A stretch of 64,000 bases of DNA from JAUIET01 sp964352475 (lineage in GTDB: Bacteria; Pseudomonadota; Gammaproteobacteria; Pseudomonadales; JAUIET01): contig CAYGSL010000016.1 in assembly GCA_964352475.1 (NCBI GenBank), positions 17,068 through 81,067 of the forward strand, in the 5' to 3' direction. Numbering within the stretch: the first letter of the stretch is position 1; each line of letters starts with the position of its first letter. This document shows positions 34,437 to 43,535 of the stretch, piece after piece. Position numbers and translations under genes: made by a program. The notes beneath the pieces were generated by a model. The model saw only the letters and a list, made by a program, of their open reading frames with translations. It was not told where the DNA came from and did no database searches.

Positions 34437-36041
34437 GTGTATTTACGGAATAGTTTCTTGCTTAGATCAATCGTTCTAGTCGCAGCCCTGGTCTTGCATT
34501 GGGCGGCCCAGGCAAGCGAGTGCAACACGCGCGAAATAGACCCTAATCCACGTGTTAACGGCTGGGGTATCAATGCGCAAAACCATCGATTCATAAGCGA
34601 TAAGAATGCAGGCATTGATTCAGCCAACGTAGGGCAATTGGAAGTCAAATGGGTATATGCACTGCCAGAAACTGACTCGCCCAGATTTCTACCCTATATA
34701 AGCAGCGATACGGTGTTCATAACCGATGGCGACGAACGTGTGTTGGCGTTGTCGCGCGACTCGGGCTGCCAGAAGTGGGTGTTCGAGGCCGGCAGTGCGG
34801 TTCGTACTGCGCTAACTTACCTGGCAGTTGGGGAATCCCATTTGCTTGTATTCGGCACAATGAGTGCAGAGCTTATTGCCGTGGATGTGCTCACAGGCGA
34901 AGAGCAATGGCGTACTCTTGCTAGCGAGCATCCAAAGGCCATGATCTCAGGTTCGCCAGTGGCGTATGGCGTTCGAATTTTTCAGCCAGTATCCTCGTGG
35001 GAGTTAGCCTGGGCGGTGAATCCGTTCTATGGCTGCTGCACGTTTAGAGGGCCGATAGTAGCCCTGGATGCTACGAGCGGTCAGTTGCAGTGGCGAAACC
35101 ACACCATTCAAACTGAACCCACGGTATTTCGGCCACGCCTGATTTTGCCCGACCTTATGGGCCCGTCCGGTGCACCTGTCTGGTCTCAACCTACCGTGGA
35201 TGCCAAGCGTCAACGTATATATGTAGGTACGGGAGAAAACTATTCGTCACCTGCTAACGATACCAGTGATGCGATTCTTGCGTTTGATATGAGAACCGGA
35301 GAGTTGTTATGGAAGCAACAGTTTCTTGCCAATGACGCGTGGAACGTCGCCTGCGAATTGCCGATTGATTTTAACTGTCCCGATGAGCGTGGCCAGGATC
35401 TGGACTTTGGTGCTCCACCGATATTACTTAGTATTGACGGCAAAGATGTGATTCTTGCCGGGCAAAAAAGTGGTTACATCTACGCACTTGATCCAAATGA
35501 TAACGGTAAGCTGCTGTGGAGGCAGAAGCCCGGCAATGGCGGGAAAGCGGGCGGCATACATTTCGCTATGGCAGTAGATCCAGCTCGTGCAATGTTGTTC
35601 GTTCCTATCAGTGACAGAGACGTGGGGTTTTACGGCGATAATCCGCCGGGTACACCGCAACCCTCGTTGCAAGCCTTTAATGCGCTAACAGGTGAGCGGC
35701 TATGGCGAACTGATGCACCTGGCGATTGCCTTGCGGATGAAGAAGAGATTGATAAGTGCTTTGTCGGTTTCTCAGCCGCTCCCACCGCAACAGACAGTCT
35801 GGTGTTTGCACCCACGCTGGACGGCGTGATTCGAGCGTTTGACAGTCATACCGGCAAGGAAATTTGGAAGCACAATACTCTGCGCAGTTACGAGGCGGTG
35901 AATGGCGGCAACGCAAACGGTGGCAGTATTGATTTTGGCGGGGTGTTTGTCGATGGCGGTGAGTTGTTCGTTAGTTCTGGCTATGGCCTGGTTGGGCAAA
36001 TGCCTGGCAATGCCTTTATTGTGATGAGTGTGAAACCATGA
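34437..36041 (+). CDS. exported PQQ-type beta-propeller dehydrogenase-like protein
   Basis: A 534-residue protein starting at GTG, with a signal peptide (residues 1-27, ending AAQAS). The body is an eight-bladed propeller with tryptophan-docking repeats such as 'ALDATSGQLQWRNH', 'AFDMRTGELLWKQ' and 'AFNALTGERLWRTD'. A vicinal Cys200-Cys201 pair (YGCCTF) fits the disulfide ring that stacks on PQQ. No cytochrome c motif is present. It resembles polyvinyl-alcohol dehydrogenase-like quinoproteins; substrate unknown. Its stop overlaps the flavin monooxygenase start by four bases. Confidence 0.86.
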   Translation: MYLRNSFLLRSIVLVAALVLHWAAQASECNTREIDPNPRVNGWGINAQNHRFISDKNAGIDSANVGQLEVKWVYALPETDSPRFLPYISSDTVFITDGDERVLALSRDSGCQKWVFEAGSAVRTALTYLAVGESHLLVFGTMSAELIAVDVLTGEEQWRTLASEHPKAMISGSPVAYGVRIFQPVSSWELAWAVNPFYGCCTFRGPIVALDATSGQLQWRNHTIQTEPTVFRPRLILPDLMGPSGAPVWSQPTVDAKRQRIYVGTGENYSSPANDTSDAILAFDMRTGELLWKQQFLANDAWNVACELPIDFNCPDERGQDLDFGAPPILLSIDGKDVILAGQKSGYIYALDPNDNGKLLWRQKPGNGGKAGGIHFAMAVDPARAMLFVPISDRDVGFYGDNPPGTPQPSLQAFNALTGERLWRTDAPGDCLADEEEIDKCFVGFSAAPTATDSLVFAPTLDGVIRAFDSHTGKEIWKHNTLRSYEAVNGGNANGGSIDFGGVFVDGGELFVSSGYGLVGQMPGNAFIVMSVKP

Positions 36042-37495
36042 CAAGCAAAGATGATTTACGAGTGGCCGTTATCGGCGCAGGTCCGGCCGGTTTAGCCGCT
36101 GCGCACGAGCTGAAGGAGCAGGGCTTCCATAACTTCAAAATTTTTGAGAAAGCCGGTGCGGTAGGTGGTACCTGGCATATACATACCTACCCAGGGCTGG
36201 CCTGTGATCTTTGGGCGCATTCCTACACGTTTTCCTATCGCCCCAATCCGGATTGGTCAGCCAGTTTCGTTGATCAACCAGAGATTGAAGCGTATTTGCA
36301 GCAATGCGCACGCGAGTTTGGGCTTGAGTCTCATTTGATTCTTAATACGCGTATTGTTCGCGCGGAATTTACGCACGACAAGTTCTGGCTGTTGAGTGAT
36401 GACGCAGGGCAAACCTTCGAAGCGGACGTGATTATTAATGCCATGGGCAACCAGCATACGCCGCAATACCCAGATGTGCCCGGCATTGAATCATTTGCCG
36501 GCGACTATTTTCACGGCACTCGTTGGCGGCATGATATTGATATGCACGATAAACGCGTTGCTATTATTGGCTCGGCAGCCAGTGCAATTCAAATAACGCC
36601 GGAGTTGGCGAACGTTGTAAAACACCTCACTGTACTTCAGCGCACACCAAACTGGATTATGTCGCGCGGTCGCAAGTTGTACTCCAACCGCACCAAGAGT
36701 TTGTTCAATCGGTTTCCATCACTGCTTGGCCTGTATAGAAAGATGCAGGACTTTATGATGGGGATGGTGTTGGACGGTGTGACCATTGGCCATAAACGCA
36801 TGGCCCAGTTTGAAGCGATGGCGCACAAGTTTGTAGATCAATCCATCGATGATGAAGCGCTGAGAGAAAAAGTTAGACCCTCAGGTCATTATGGGTGCAA
36901 ACGTGGTCTTGTGTCAGACGACTTCTACCCAGCGCTGCAGCGAGACAACGTTGAATTGCTCGCCGAAGGCTTAAAAGAAGTTAGACCGCAAGGAATCACA
37001 ACCGTCAGTGGCAAGGAAATAGACGTTGACGTGATTGTCTATTGCACCGGTTATCGCATGATGGATTACGATCGCATTGAGGTGATTGGCCTTCAGAATC
37101 AGCGTCTGGCAGATGTGATGGCGCAAGCACCTCAGGCCTATAAGGGCATCGCTGTTCCTCAGTTCCCCAATTACTTCTTTGCTGCAGGCCCGAATGCGCT
37201 GGCCATTAACGTTTCATACTTCACAAACGTTGAGCGCAACGCCAAAACGATTGTGAATCTATTGAGCGAAAAGCAGCAACAAGGCTGGAAAGCAATTCAA
37301 GTTAAAGAAAATGCCCATGCCGAATACAATGTATTTCTAAGCAATAAATTTGAAACGTATTCCTGGGGCAACCCATCATGCAATAGTTATTACCGCACGG
37401 CAGACGGCCATGCCCCATTCTTGTTCCCTGGCGGTATCAAGGAGTACAAAGCGCTGCATGAAGCCACAAGCTTGCAGGACTTTGAATCAACTTGA
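36038..37495 (+). CDS. flavin-containing monooxygenase, Baeyer-Villiger-like
   Basis: A 485-residue FAD- and NADPH-dependent monooxygenase. 'AVIGAGPAGLAAAHEL' near residue 9 binds FAD, and 'AIIGSAASAIQITPEL' binds NADPH. Between them 'FAGDYFHGTRWRHD' is close to the Baeyer-Villiger fingerprint FxGxxxHxxxW(P/D), with Arg after the Trp. It would insert oxygen next to a ketone, or oxygenate N or S. It is translationally coupled to the quinoprotein, so an alcohol could be oxidised to a ketone and then to an ester. Confidence 0.9.
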   Translation: MTSKDDLRVAVIGAGPAGLAAAHELKEQGFHNFKIFEKAGAVGGTWHIHTYPGLACDLWAHSYTFSYRPNPDWSASFVDQPEIEAYLQQCAREFGLESHLILNTRIVRAEFTHDKFWLLSDDAGQTFEADVIINAMGNQHTPQYPDVPGIESFAGDYFHGTRWRHDIDMHDKRVAIIGSAASAIQITPELANVVKHLTVLQRTPNWIMSRGRKLYSNRTKSLFNRFPSLLGLYRKMQDFMMGMVLDGVTIGHKRMAQFEAMAHKFVDQSIDDEALREKVRPSGHYGCKRGLVSDDFYPALQRDNVELLAEGLKEVRPQGITTVSGKEIDVDVIVYCTGYRMMDYDRIEVIGLQNQRLADVMAQAPQAYKGIAVPQFPNYFFAAGPNALAINVSYFTNVERNAKTIVNLLSEKQQQGWKAIQVKENAHAEYNVFLSNKFETYSWGNPSCNSYYRTADGHAPFLFPGGIKEYKALHEATSLQDFEST

Positions 37496-37498
37496 AAA

Positions 37499-38272
37499 CT
37501 ATGTGCTAGGCGACAACGCTAGCAGTGCTTGCTCCTGCAACCAAGTGAGCATTTGCACGAACGGGCCTGGTCCATAGCTGACCCGCGCAACGCCCAGCTC
37601 AGCGAGTTGCTGGACAGAGGGTACACCGGCCTTCATCATTATGTTTACCGGCAGTTCAGAGTGCTGACAGATTCGTTCAATTAACTCAGCGTCGACCAGG
37701 CCAGGCGCAAAGAAGCTACTGGCGCCTGCGGCCGCGTAGGCGGTTGCTCTTTCTGCGGCCAGATCAAACAGCGCGTTGTGCCTGGACGTATCCGACTCTT
37801 TCAAAAATACATCGGTGCGGGCATTAATAGTGAAGTCAGGGCACAGCGAATCTGCGATTTCACGTATTGCGTGAACACGCTCGCTCTGCAGACTGATGTC
37901 ATGTAGACCTTGTTCGCCGACTTTTTGGTCTTCAAAATTAATTCCAACTGCGCCAACTTCAATTAAGCGCGCAACATTATTGGCGCTGCCGTCTGGTGTT
38001 GAATCATACGCGCCTTCAAAATCAATGCTCACCGGTAGATCCACTGCCATGCAAATACGCTCTGCTATTTTCAGCAAGAAATCCATTGGAATTTGCTGGC
38101 CGTCGCTGTAACCCTGCGCGCCCGCCACTGACCAGCTGCCCGTGGCTATCGCACTGGCTCCTGCGTCAGCCACAGCTTTCGCACTGCCCGCATCCCAGGC
38201 GTTGTACAGCACCAGAGGTTGGCCTGGAATATGCAGTTGCTTGAAGTGACTTGCTCTCGCTGTTTGATCCAT
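37499..38272 (-). CDS. isocitrate lyase/PEP mutase family lyase
   Basis: A 257-residue barrel enzyme. 'LVLYNAWDAGSAKAVADAG' is the family opening, Asp-Phe-Glu in 'VSIDFEGAY' and 'GINFEDQKVGEQ' supply the metal and loop residues, and 'TINARTDVFL' follows. Members include oxaloacetate decarboxylase, 2-methylisocitrate lyase and phosphonopyruvate hydrolase; the KKCGH loop of isocitrate lyase is absent. It converges on the monooxygenase with a three-base gap and is divergent from the next gene. Confidence 0.88.
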   Translation of the reverse strand: MDQTARASHFKQLHIPGQPLVLYNAWDAGSAKAVADAGASAIATGSWSVAGAQGYSDGQQIPMDFLLKIAERICMAVDLPVSIDFEGAYDSTPDGSANNVARLIEVGAVGINFEDQKVGEQGLHDISLQSERVHAIREIADSLCPDFTINARTDVFLKESDTSRHNALFDLAAERATAYAAAGASSFFAPGLVDAELIERICQHSELPVNIMMKAGVPSVQQLAELGVARVSYGPGPFVQMLTWLQEQALLALSPST

Positions 38273-38367
38273 TTGCTGTTACCTTGCGTGTGTATTCAAT
38301 GGTCTGAATGCTAATGTCGTGCGCTGGGGCCGGCAACCGAAAACTGAACAGGCATAGTGGAGAATTA

Positions 38368-39585
38368 ATGAGTAAGGCGGATTTTGATGTGGTGGTATAT
38401 GGTGCGACCAGCTTTGTTGGGCAAATTATTGTGCGCTATATGCTGGAGCATTTTGACCAGCAACAGTTGTCTTGGGCTATTGCGGGCCGTTCAGAGCAGA
38501 AGCTGGAGCAGCTAAAGAACGAGCTTGGTGGCTTACACCTTGAAACCATCGTTGCGGATGCGGCCGATGAGCAGGCCTTGCAAGCCATGTGCGCTCGTGC
38601 GCGAGTGATTATGTCTACGGTAGGTCCATATGCACTGTATGGCAGCCCACTGGTTAAAGCCTGTGTGGAATCAGGAACCCATTATTGTGATCTGGCTGGT
38701 GAAACGCAGTGGATTACGCGCATGCAAAACAAGTATGAGCAGCAGGCAAAAGACAGTGGTGCATGGATTGTGCATTGCTGTGGCTTCGACTCTATGCCAT
38801 CTGATTTGGGCGTTCATTTTTTGCAGCATCATGCGCTGGAGAAGTACGGAAAAACCTGCGAAAGCGTAAAAATGGGGGTAGCCAAAATGAAAGGCGGTGC
38901 CTCCGGTGGCACTGTCGCCAGCATGATAAATCTAACCAAGGAAGCGTCGAAAGATCCCGCACTGAGAAAAGAATTAGCAAACCCTTATGCAACATGCCCG
39001 CCCGATCATGGCTTCACAGCGCGGCAACACAATGTAAAAGTCGAGTACGACGAGGATTTCTCCAGTTGGATGGCACCGTTTGTGATGGCGGCGATTAACA
39101 CCCGCGTAGTACACCGCAGTAACGCGCTGAAAAACAAAGCCTACGGAGAACAGTTTAAATATCAGGAAGCCATGATGACCGGTAACGGCAGCAAAGGAAA
39201 AAATACTGCCCGCCTGATGATGTGGGGGCTGGGTGGATTCATGATTGGTGCTGCTGTTGCGCCTGTTCGCTGGACCTTGGAGCGCTTCGTATTGCCCAAG
39301 CCAGGTGAAGGACCCTCGGAAGAGGAGCAATTGAACGGTGGTTTCAGGCTGATTCTGCTGGGCGATACCGATTCCGGCGAGCAAATCCGTTGCGAAGTCA
39401 CGGGTGATCGAGATCCCGGTTATGGGTCTACCGCAAAAATGCTCTCACAAGCTGCAGCGTGTCTCGCGCAGGATATTGCAGATGATACGCCCGGTGGTTT
39501 TTGGACGCCCGCAACACTGCTAGGCGACCCGCTGATCGAGCGCCTGGAAGCTCATGCCGGCCTTGAGTTTTTGCTGGTCGAGTAA
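38368..39585 (+). CDS. saccharopine dehydrogenase-like / trans-acting enoyl reductase family protein
   Basis: A 405-residue oxidoreductase. 'DVVVYGATSFVGQIIVRYML' near residue 6 is the Rossmann motif, followed by 'WAIAGRSEQKLEQL' and 'YCDLAGE'. The family includes mycobacterial trans-acting enoyl reductases and eukaryotic SCCPDH; bacterial members are mostly uncharacterised. The ATG at 38368 has a Shine-Dalgarno-like TGGAGA eight bases before; the ORF extension to 38308 is rejected. The 95-base divergent region holds a weak ATTCA-N6-TGAAT dyad. Confidence 0.86.
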   Translation: MSKADFDVVVYGATSFVGQIIVRYMLEHFDQQQLSWAIAGRSEQKLEQLKNELGGLHLETIVADAADEQALQAMCARARVIMSTVGPYALYGSPLVKACVESGTHYCDLAGETQWITRMQNKYEQQAKDSGAWIVHCCGFDSMPSDLGVHFLQHHALEKYGKTCESVKMGVAKMKGGASGGTVASMINLTKEASKDPALRKELANPYATCPPDHGFTARQHNVKVEYDEDFSSWMAPFVMAAINTRVVHRSNALKNKAYGEQFKYQEAMMTGNGSKGKNTARLMMWGLGGFMIGAAVAPVRWTLERFVLPKPGEGPSEEEQLNGGFRLILLGDTDSGEQIRCEVTGDRDPGYGSTAKMLSQAAACLAQDIADDTPGGFWTPATLLGDPLIERLEAHAGLEFLLVE

Positions 39586-39813
39586 TGCCACGGCACTGGG
39601 CGTCGGATTTCCAAAATGTAGTTCGGAGGCATTAACGGCGCGGGATTACACCGGCGGAAAAAATGAAACGCCGCTCATCGAATTCTCGAATTGATCGTTG
39701 TTTTTGAGTGAGCCGACAAGTTTTCCAGATTCTCATTTCCGCTTCTTCAGCTAGAGTTAGCTCAATGATCGTCCAATATGATCAAAATATAGACAACTCA
39801 AAGGAGTGAAAGT

Positions 39814-39981
39814 ATGAATACCAATACAGTCGCAATTGAAGCTGCAAGCGAGAAAAGTGCCAACAAGATCAGTGCCTGGCTAAACGACCCCATGGGATCT
39901 GTCGTTACCGCAGGAATATCTGTCTTAATCAGTTTTACAGTGGTGCTCTCAGGTATCGGGTTTATTAACACCTTAGTGTGA
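39814..39981 (+). CDS. small single-pass membrane peptide, 55 aa
   Basis: A short ORF with an excellent Shine-Dalgarno (AAGGAG, six bases before the ATG). The protein starts 'MNTNTVAIEAASEKSANKIS', continues with 'AWLNDPMGS' and then a hydrophobic helix of about 24 residues ('VVTAGISVLISF..' to 'GFINTLV'). The layout is N-terminal soluble, C-terminal membrane helix. No homologue is recognised. The 228 bases before it are non-coding and probably carry its own promoter. The antisense ORF in the same place lacks any signal. Function unknown. Confidence 0.62.
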   Translation: MNTNTVAIEAASEKSANKISAWLNDPMGSVVTAGISVLISFTVVLSGIGFINTLV

Positions 39982-40095
39982 TGCCTCTCCTTGCCGGCGC
40001 GGAAACGCAGCAACGCTTTAGAATCGATTTGATTCCCGCGCCTGATCAAGGTTCCTGACCGCACGTTGCAGGAAAGCTTGGTTGGCCAAGTCTTC

Positions 40096-40560
40096 TTATG
40101 CAGCCGGTACAGGGATGGTTAAGGTTTCTTTTACCGCCTCCATCACCGCAATACTCGTTGAATCCTGCACGCCGGGAACGCTTAGTAGTGTGTCTTCAAG
40201 AAAGTCCCGGTAGGCCTTCATGTCTTTGACCCTGGCTTTTATCAGGTAATCAAAACTGCCCGTGACCAGATAACATTCCTGAACCTGTTCCAGCTTTGCG
40301 ACGGAACGCTTGAACTGTTCGAAGTTCTGTTTGCTGGAGCGGTCAAGGCTGATCTGCACAAAAACGATCAGACCCGCCTCCAATTGTTCCGGATTTAGCA
40401 TGCCTGAGTAACCGCTTATGTAGCCTTCGCGCTCCAGCTTTCGAACTCTTTCAATACAAGGTGTTGTGGTTAACCCCACTTGCTTGCCAAGTTCTGTATA
40501 GGAAATACGACCGTCTGACTGCAGCGCTCGGAGTATTTTTCGGTCTATCGCGGTTAGCAC
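40096..40560 (-). CDS. Lrp/AsnC family transcriptional regulator
   Basis: A 154-residue feast/famine regulator. 'LTAIDRKILRALQSDGRISYTELGKQVGLTTTPCIERVRKLEREGYI' contains the winged HTH, and the rest is the RAM ligand domain with 'VTGSFDYLIKARVKDMKAYRDFLEDTLLSVPGV'. It is divergent from alanine dehydrogenase, so it probably activates ald in response to alanine or leucine, as AldR and related proteins do. Confidence 0.95.
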   Translation of the reverse strand: MLTAIDRKILRALQSDGRISYTELGKQVGLTTTPCIERVRKLEREGYISGYSGMLNPEQLEAGLIVFVQISLDRSSKQNFEQFKRSVAKLEQVQECYLVTGSFDYLIKARVKDMKAYRDFLEDTLLSVPGVQDSTSIAVMEAVKETLTIPVPAA

Positions 40561-40717
40561 GTTAAAGTATCGCTAGAATCTATATTATCCATAGAATATA
40601 TGGTAAAGAATATAAAATACATAAAAAAATATCGCTAATACTCAAAATTCCATACGTTAGATCTGTCCGTGTTCGTCAGTCTTATCTACACTTCGCGAAA
40701 ACGTGAGGGGTTTAGCC
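40561..40717. promoter_or_regulatory. AT-rich divergent control region of lrp-like and ald
   Basis: The lrp-ald divergent space, strongly AT-rich. It holds three near repeats of AGAAT(A/C)TA at 40575, 40593 and 40607, spaced 18 and 14 bases, as expected for cooperative Lrp-type binding. No reliable -35/-10 pair was assigned. Confidence 0.45.
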
Positions 40718-41833
40718 ATGAAGATCGGTGTACCAAAAGAAATCAAAAATCATGAGTATCGGGTAGGGCTAACGCCTGCCAGCGTGAAAGAACTGCGCCT
40801 TTACGGGCATGAAATTACCGTGCAACGCGGCGCGGCTGCAGGCATCGGGGTGGATGACAAAGAGTACGAAGCCGTGGGTGCCAGGCTCGCCGACTCAGCC
40901 GAAGAGATATACGCACAGAACGAGCTGATTGTTAAGGTCAAGGAACCGCAACCGGAAGAGTGCCGACAGTTACGCGAAGGGCAGACTCTGTTCACCTACC
41001 TGCATCTCGCACCAGACCCTGAACAAACGCAGTTGCTGCTTGATTCCGGTGTTACCGCCATTGCCTACGAAACCGTTACCAGCCCGCACGGAACCTTACC
41101 GCTTCTCGCACCTATGAGCGAAGTTGCCGGTCGTCTTGCGGCGCAGGCCGGGGCGCATTGCCTGGAGCGCGCTCAAGGGGGTTCGGGTGTTCTGCTGGGT
41201 GGTGTGCCCGGTACGCCACCTGCCAAAGTGCTGGTTATTGGTGGTGGTGTGGTAGGGGATAACGCGGCTTACATCGCCAGAGGCATGGGTGCCAATGTAA
41301 CCCTGCTAGACCGATCATTGGCACGCTTGCGCGAGCTGGAATCAGAATACGCGGGCAAAGTGAACTGCATTTACAGCACACAGGAAGCTATAGAGAAGTA
41401 CGCGCTGGAAGCGGATCTGGTGATCGGTGCGGTGCTCCTGCCTGGTGCCTCTGCGCCCAAGTTGTTGACTGCTGATATTGTGTCACGCATGAAGCCTGGT
41501 TCAGTGGTGGTTGATGTTGCCATTGATCAAGGCGGTTGTTTTGAAACCTCGCACGCCACCACGCATGAGAATCCAACCTACGTAGTAGATGGTGTAGTGC
41601 ATTACTGTGTTGCGAACATGCCGGGAGCGGTTCCGGTTACATCAACCAATGCCTTGAACAATGCAACGTTGCCTTTTGCACTTAATCTGGCAAACAATGG
41701 TTTCCGTAAAGCCATGCAGTTGGACCCGCATCTGAAAAATGGCCTGAATGTGCACGCTGGTCAGCTTACATACAAGGCGGTTGCCGAGGCGCAAAACCGG
41801 GAGTACGTGAGTGCTGACAGTATTGTCGATTAG
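40718..41833 (+). CDS. ald: alanine dehydrogenase
   Basis: A 371-residue NAD-linked enzyme converting L-alanine to pyruvate and ammonia. It opens 'MKIGVPKEIKNHEYRVGLTP' with the substrate Arg15, has Lys in 'IVKVKEPQ' near residue 75, His in 'TYLHLAP' near 96, and the Rossmann loop 'VLVIGGGVVGDNAA'. The late 'DVAIDQGGCFETS' holds the catalytic Asp. The ATG at 40718 matches the family N-terminus; the ORF start at 40703 is rejected. It is divergent from the Lrp-like regulator. Confidence 0.97.
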   Translation: MKIGVPKEIKNHEYRVGLTPASVKELRLYGHEITVQRGAAAGIGVDDKEYEAVGARLADSAEEIYAQNELIVKVKEPQPEECRQLREGQTLFTYLHLAPDPEQTQLLLDSGVTAIAYETVTSPHGTLPLLAPMSEVAGRLAAQAGAHCLERAQGGSGVLLGGVPGTPPAKVLVIGGGVVGDNAAYIARGMGANVTLLDRSLARLRELESEYAGKVNCIYSTQEAIEKYALEADLVIGAVLLPGASAPKLLTADIVSRMKPGSVVVDVAIDQGGCFETSHATTHENPTYVVDGVVHYCVANMPGAVPVTSTNALNNATLPFALNLANNGFRKAMQLDPHLKNGLNVHAGQLTYKAVAEAQNREYVSADSIVD

Positions 41834-41841
41834 ATGCTGAC

Positions 41842-42573
41842 CTACGTGACCAACGCAATTCGTTTGAGGGTTTCATAGTATGGCATGGCCTGGGCAACGA
41901 GTTGCTGTTGAGCATCGTTCAGAATGGGCGACTTAGGCTTGTAAGCTGCGAAACCCGTGGAGGCGTTAACCGAGTCGTACCAATAAGGTGCCCATACGCC
42001 ATCAGTGCTTCGTGAACCGGCTGGCCAGCTCAGCATATTTTCATCGAAGCTCACTTTCAATGCGCTGCATAGGGCTTGCAATTGCGCATCCGGTTGTTTC
42101 AGGAATGACTCGGTATCCACAACCACTGGAGCTTGGTTATTGGTTTCACACAAGTCTTCATACAGCTCAACGGCTTGTCGAAAACCAAGATCGTCCAGTG
42201 TTACCGTTTCGCGCACAGCTGAGTAAGAGGCAAGCACTAGTGCGGGGTTTCGAATTAGAAAATAGTGTCGGTAGTTTGCCAGCCAGTCCCTGGGTACTTC
42301 CGGCAACATGTGCATGACCATGTGTTTTTGAAAAAACAGAGCCTCGCCATTATCAGTCGGTGCATTACAGCGCTTGACTGCAGTTTGCCAGTCAGTACCC
42401 TGTGCTTGAATAACGTCTGTGCAGCCAGGGTGGTCAAGACCTGTTTTGTGCAGGTAGTAGCCGTACAATGGCTCGTCAATTGCCTGGCAGTCTGCGCGAT
42501 TTTCCCAGGCACGCATCATTGCAGTGGAAATGTTGCGTGGCCCCGACCACATAGCAATTCGAACAGTCATCAT
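41842..42573 (-). CDS. sulfotransferase-like P-loop protein
   Basis: A 243-residue protein opening 'VRIAMWSGPRNISTAMMRAWENR', the 5'-phosphosulfate-type binding loop of a sulfotransferase-like family, with 'YFLIRNPALVLASY' as the second conserved strand and Ser-Arg region. The substrate is unknown. In plants a related domain is fused to a class IV aminotransferase; here the two are divergent neighbours with a 35-base gap. Starts at 42573 and 42570 (both ATG) are equivalent. Confidence 0.78.
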   Translation of the reverse strand: MMTVRIAMWSGPRNISTAMMRAWENRADCQAIDEPLYGYYLHKTGLDHPGCTDVIQAQGTDWQTAVKRCNAPTDNGEALFFQKHMVMHMLPEVPRDWLANYRHYFLIRNPALVLASYSAVRETVTLDDLGFRQAVELYEDLCETNNQAPVVVDTESFLKQPDAQLQALCSALKVSFDENMLSWPAGSRSTDGVWAPYWYDSVNASTGFAAYKPKSPILNDAQQQLVAQAMPYYETLKRIALVT

Positions 42574-42608
42574 TTATCAGTTAGTAATACGAAACAGGAA
42601 GAACAACA

Positions 42609-43535
42609 GTGGCAAGCAGTACTCACGATGCGAACATAGACGAACGCAACCAGGCAATCAAGATTTATTTGAATGGCAATATTGTGCCTAGGGCGGAAGC
42701 GACCGTATCGGTTTATGACAGCGGTTTTATGCTGGGTGATGGCGTCTGGGAAGGATTGCGTTTGCACCATGGAGTGGTGTGTTTTCTGGAAGAGCACCTG
42801 GAGCGCTTGTATGCGGGCGCACTAATGCTTAACCTCGATATAGGCATGGAAGTTGATGCGCTCGCCAAGGGCGTTTACCGCACCCTGGAAGCTAATGATA
42901 TGCATGACGATGTGCATCTTCGCCTGATGGTCACACGTGGAATTAAACGTCGCCCGTTTCAGCACCCGGATTTGAGCGACAGTGGGCCAACCATTGTAAT
43001 TATCGCCGAGCACAGTCGAGTTGATGAGGCAATCTATCAGCAGGGCATCAGAATGCATACGGTCCCAAACCATAGGGGGGCACCGCTTAGTCAAGATCCT
43101 AAACTAAACTCGCATAGCAAATTAAATTGCATTCTGGCATTGAATCAGGCAATACAGGCTGGCGCGGATGAAGCCTTGATGTTAGACCCGCTGGGATTTG
43201 TTAACACCACAAACTCAACTAACTTTTTTATTGTGCGCCATGGCGAGGTATGGACTTCCACGGGCGATTATTGCATGAACGGTGTTACCCGCCAGAAAGT
43301 GATAGATCTTTGCCGTGAAAACGACATTCCGGTGTACGAGCGCAATTACTCGCTGGTTGACACCTACAGCGCAGATGAGGCGTTTGTGACTGGCACTTTT
43401 GGCGCGCAAACACCTGTATCAGAAATAGATGGCAGAGCTTTAAAGCAAGTAGCCGGTCCCGTATTTACCAAAATTCGAGAACTTTACTCAGGGCTGATCC
43501 AACAACACTGTGAAGAGGTTATTGCTAGCCGCTAA
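42609..43535 (+). CDS. class IV aminotransferase (branched-chain/D-amino acid type)
   Basis: A 308-residue PLP enzyme, fold type IV, starting at GTG. 'VSVYDSGFMLGDGVWEGLRLHHG' is the family opening, the PLP Lys is in 'LNSHSKLNCILALNQA', and 'GFVNTTNSTNFFIV' and 'GVTRQKVIDLC' bind the cofactor phosphate. It transfers an amino group to a 2-oxo acid, possibly branched-chain. Its stop overlaps the convergent kinase-like gene by four bases. Preference cannot be set from sequence alone. Confidence 0.92.
   Translation: MASSTHDANIDERNQAIKIYLNGNIVPRAEATVSVYDSGFMLGDGVWEGLRLHHGVVCFLEEHLERLYAGALMLNLDIGMEVDALAKGVYRTLEANDMHDDVHLRLMVTRGIKRRPFQHPDLSDSGPTIVIIAEHSRVDEAIYQQGIRMHTVPNHRGAPLSQDPKLNSHSKLNCILALNQAIQAGADEALMLDPLGFVNTTNSTNFFIVRHGEVWTSTGDYCMNGVTRQKVIDLCRENDIPVYERNYSLVDTYSADEAFVTGTFGAQTPVSEIDGRALKQVAGPVFTKIRELYSGLIQQHCEEVIASR

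Noticed and set aside
39616..39634. TGTAGTTCGGAGGCATT resembling operator D
   Set aside because: It needs a one-base gap to align and lies about 180 bases from the next gene, so it was not counted as a site.
39798..40064. Minus-strand ORF of 88 residues
   Set aside because: It is antisense to the 55-residue peptide, which has a far better ribosome binding site, and it shows no family pattern.
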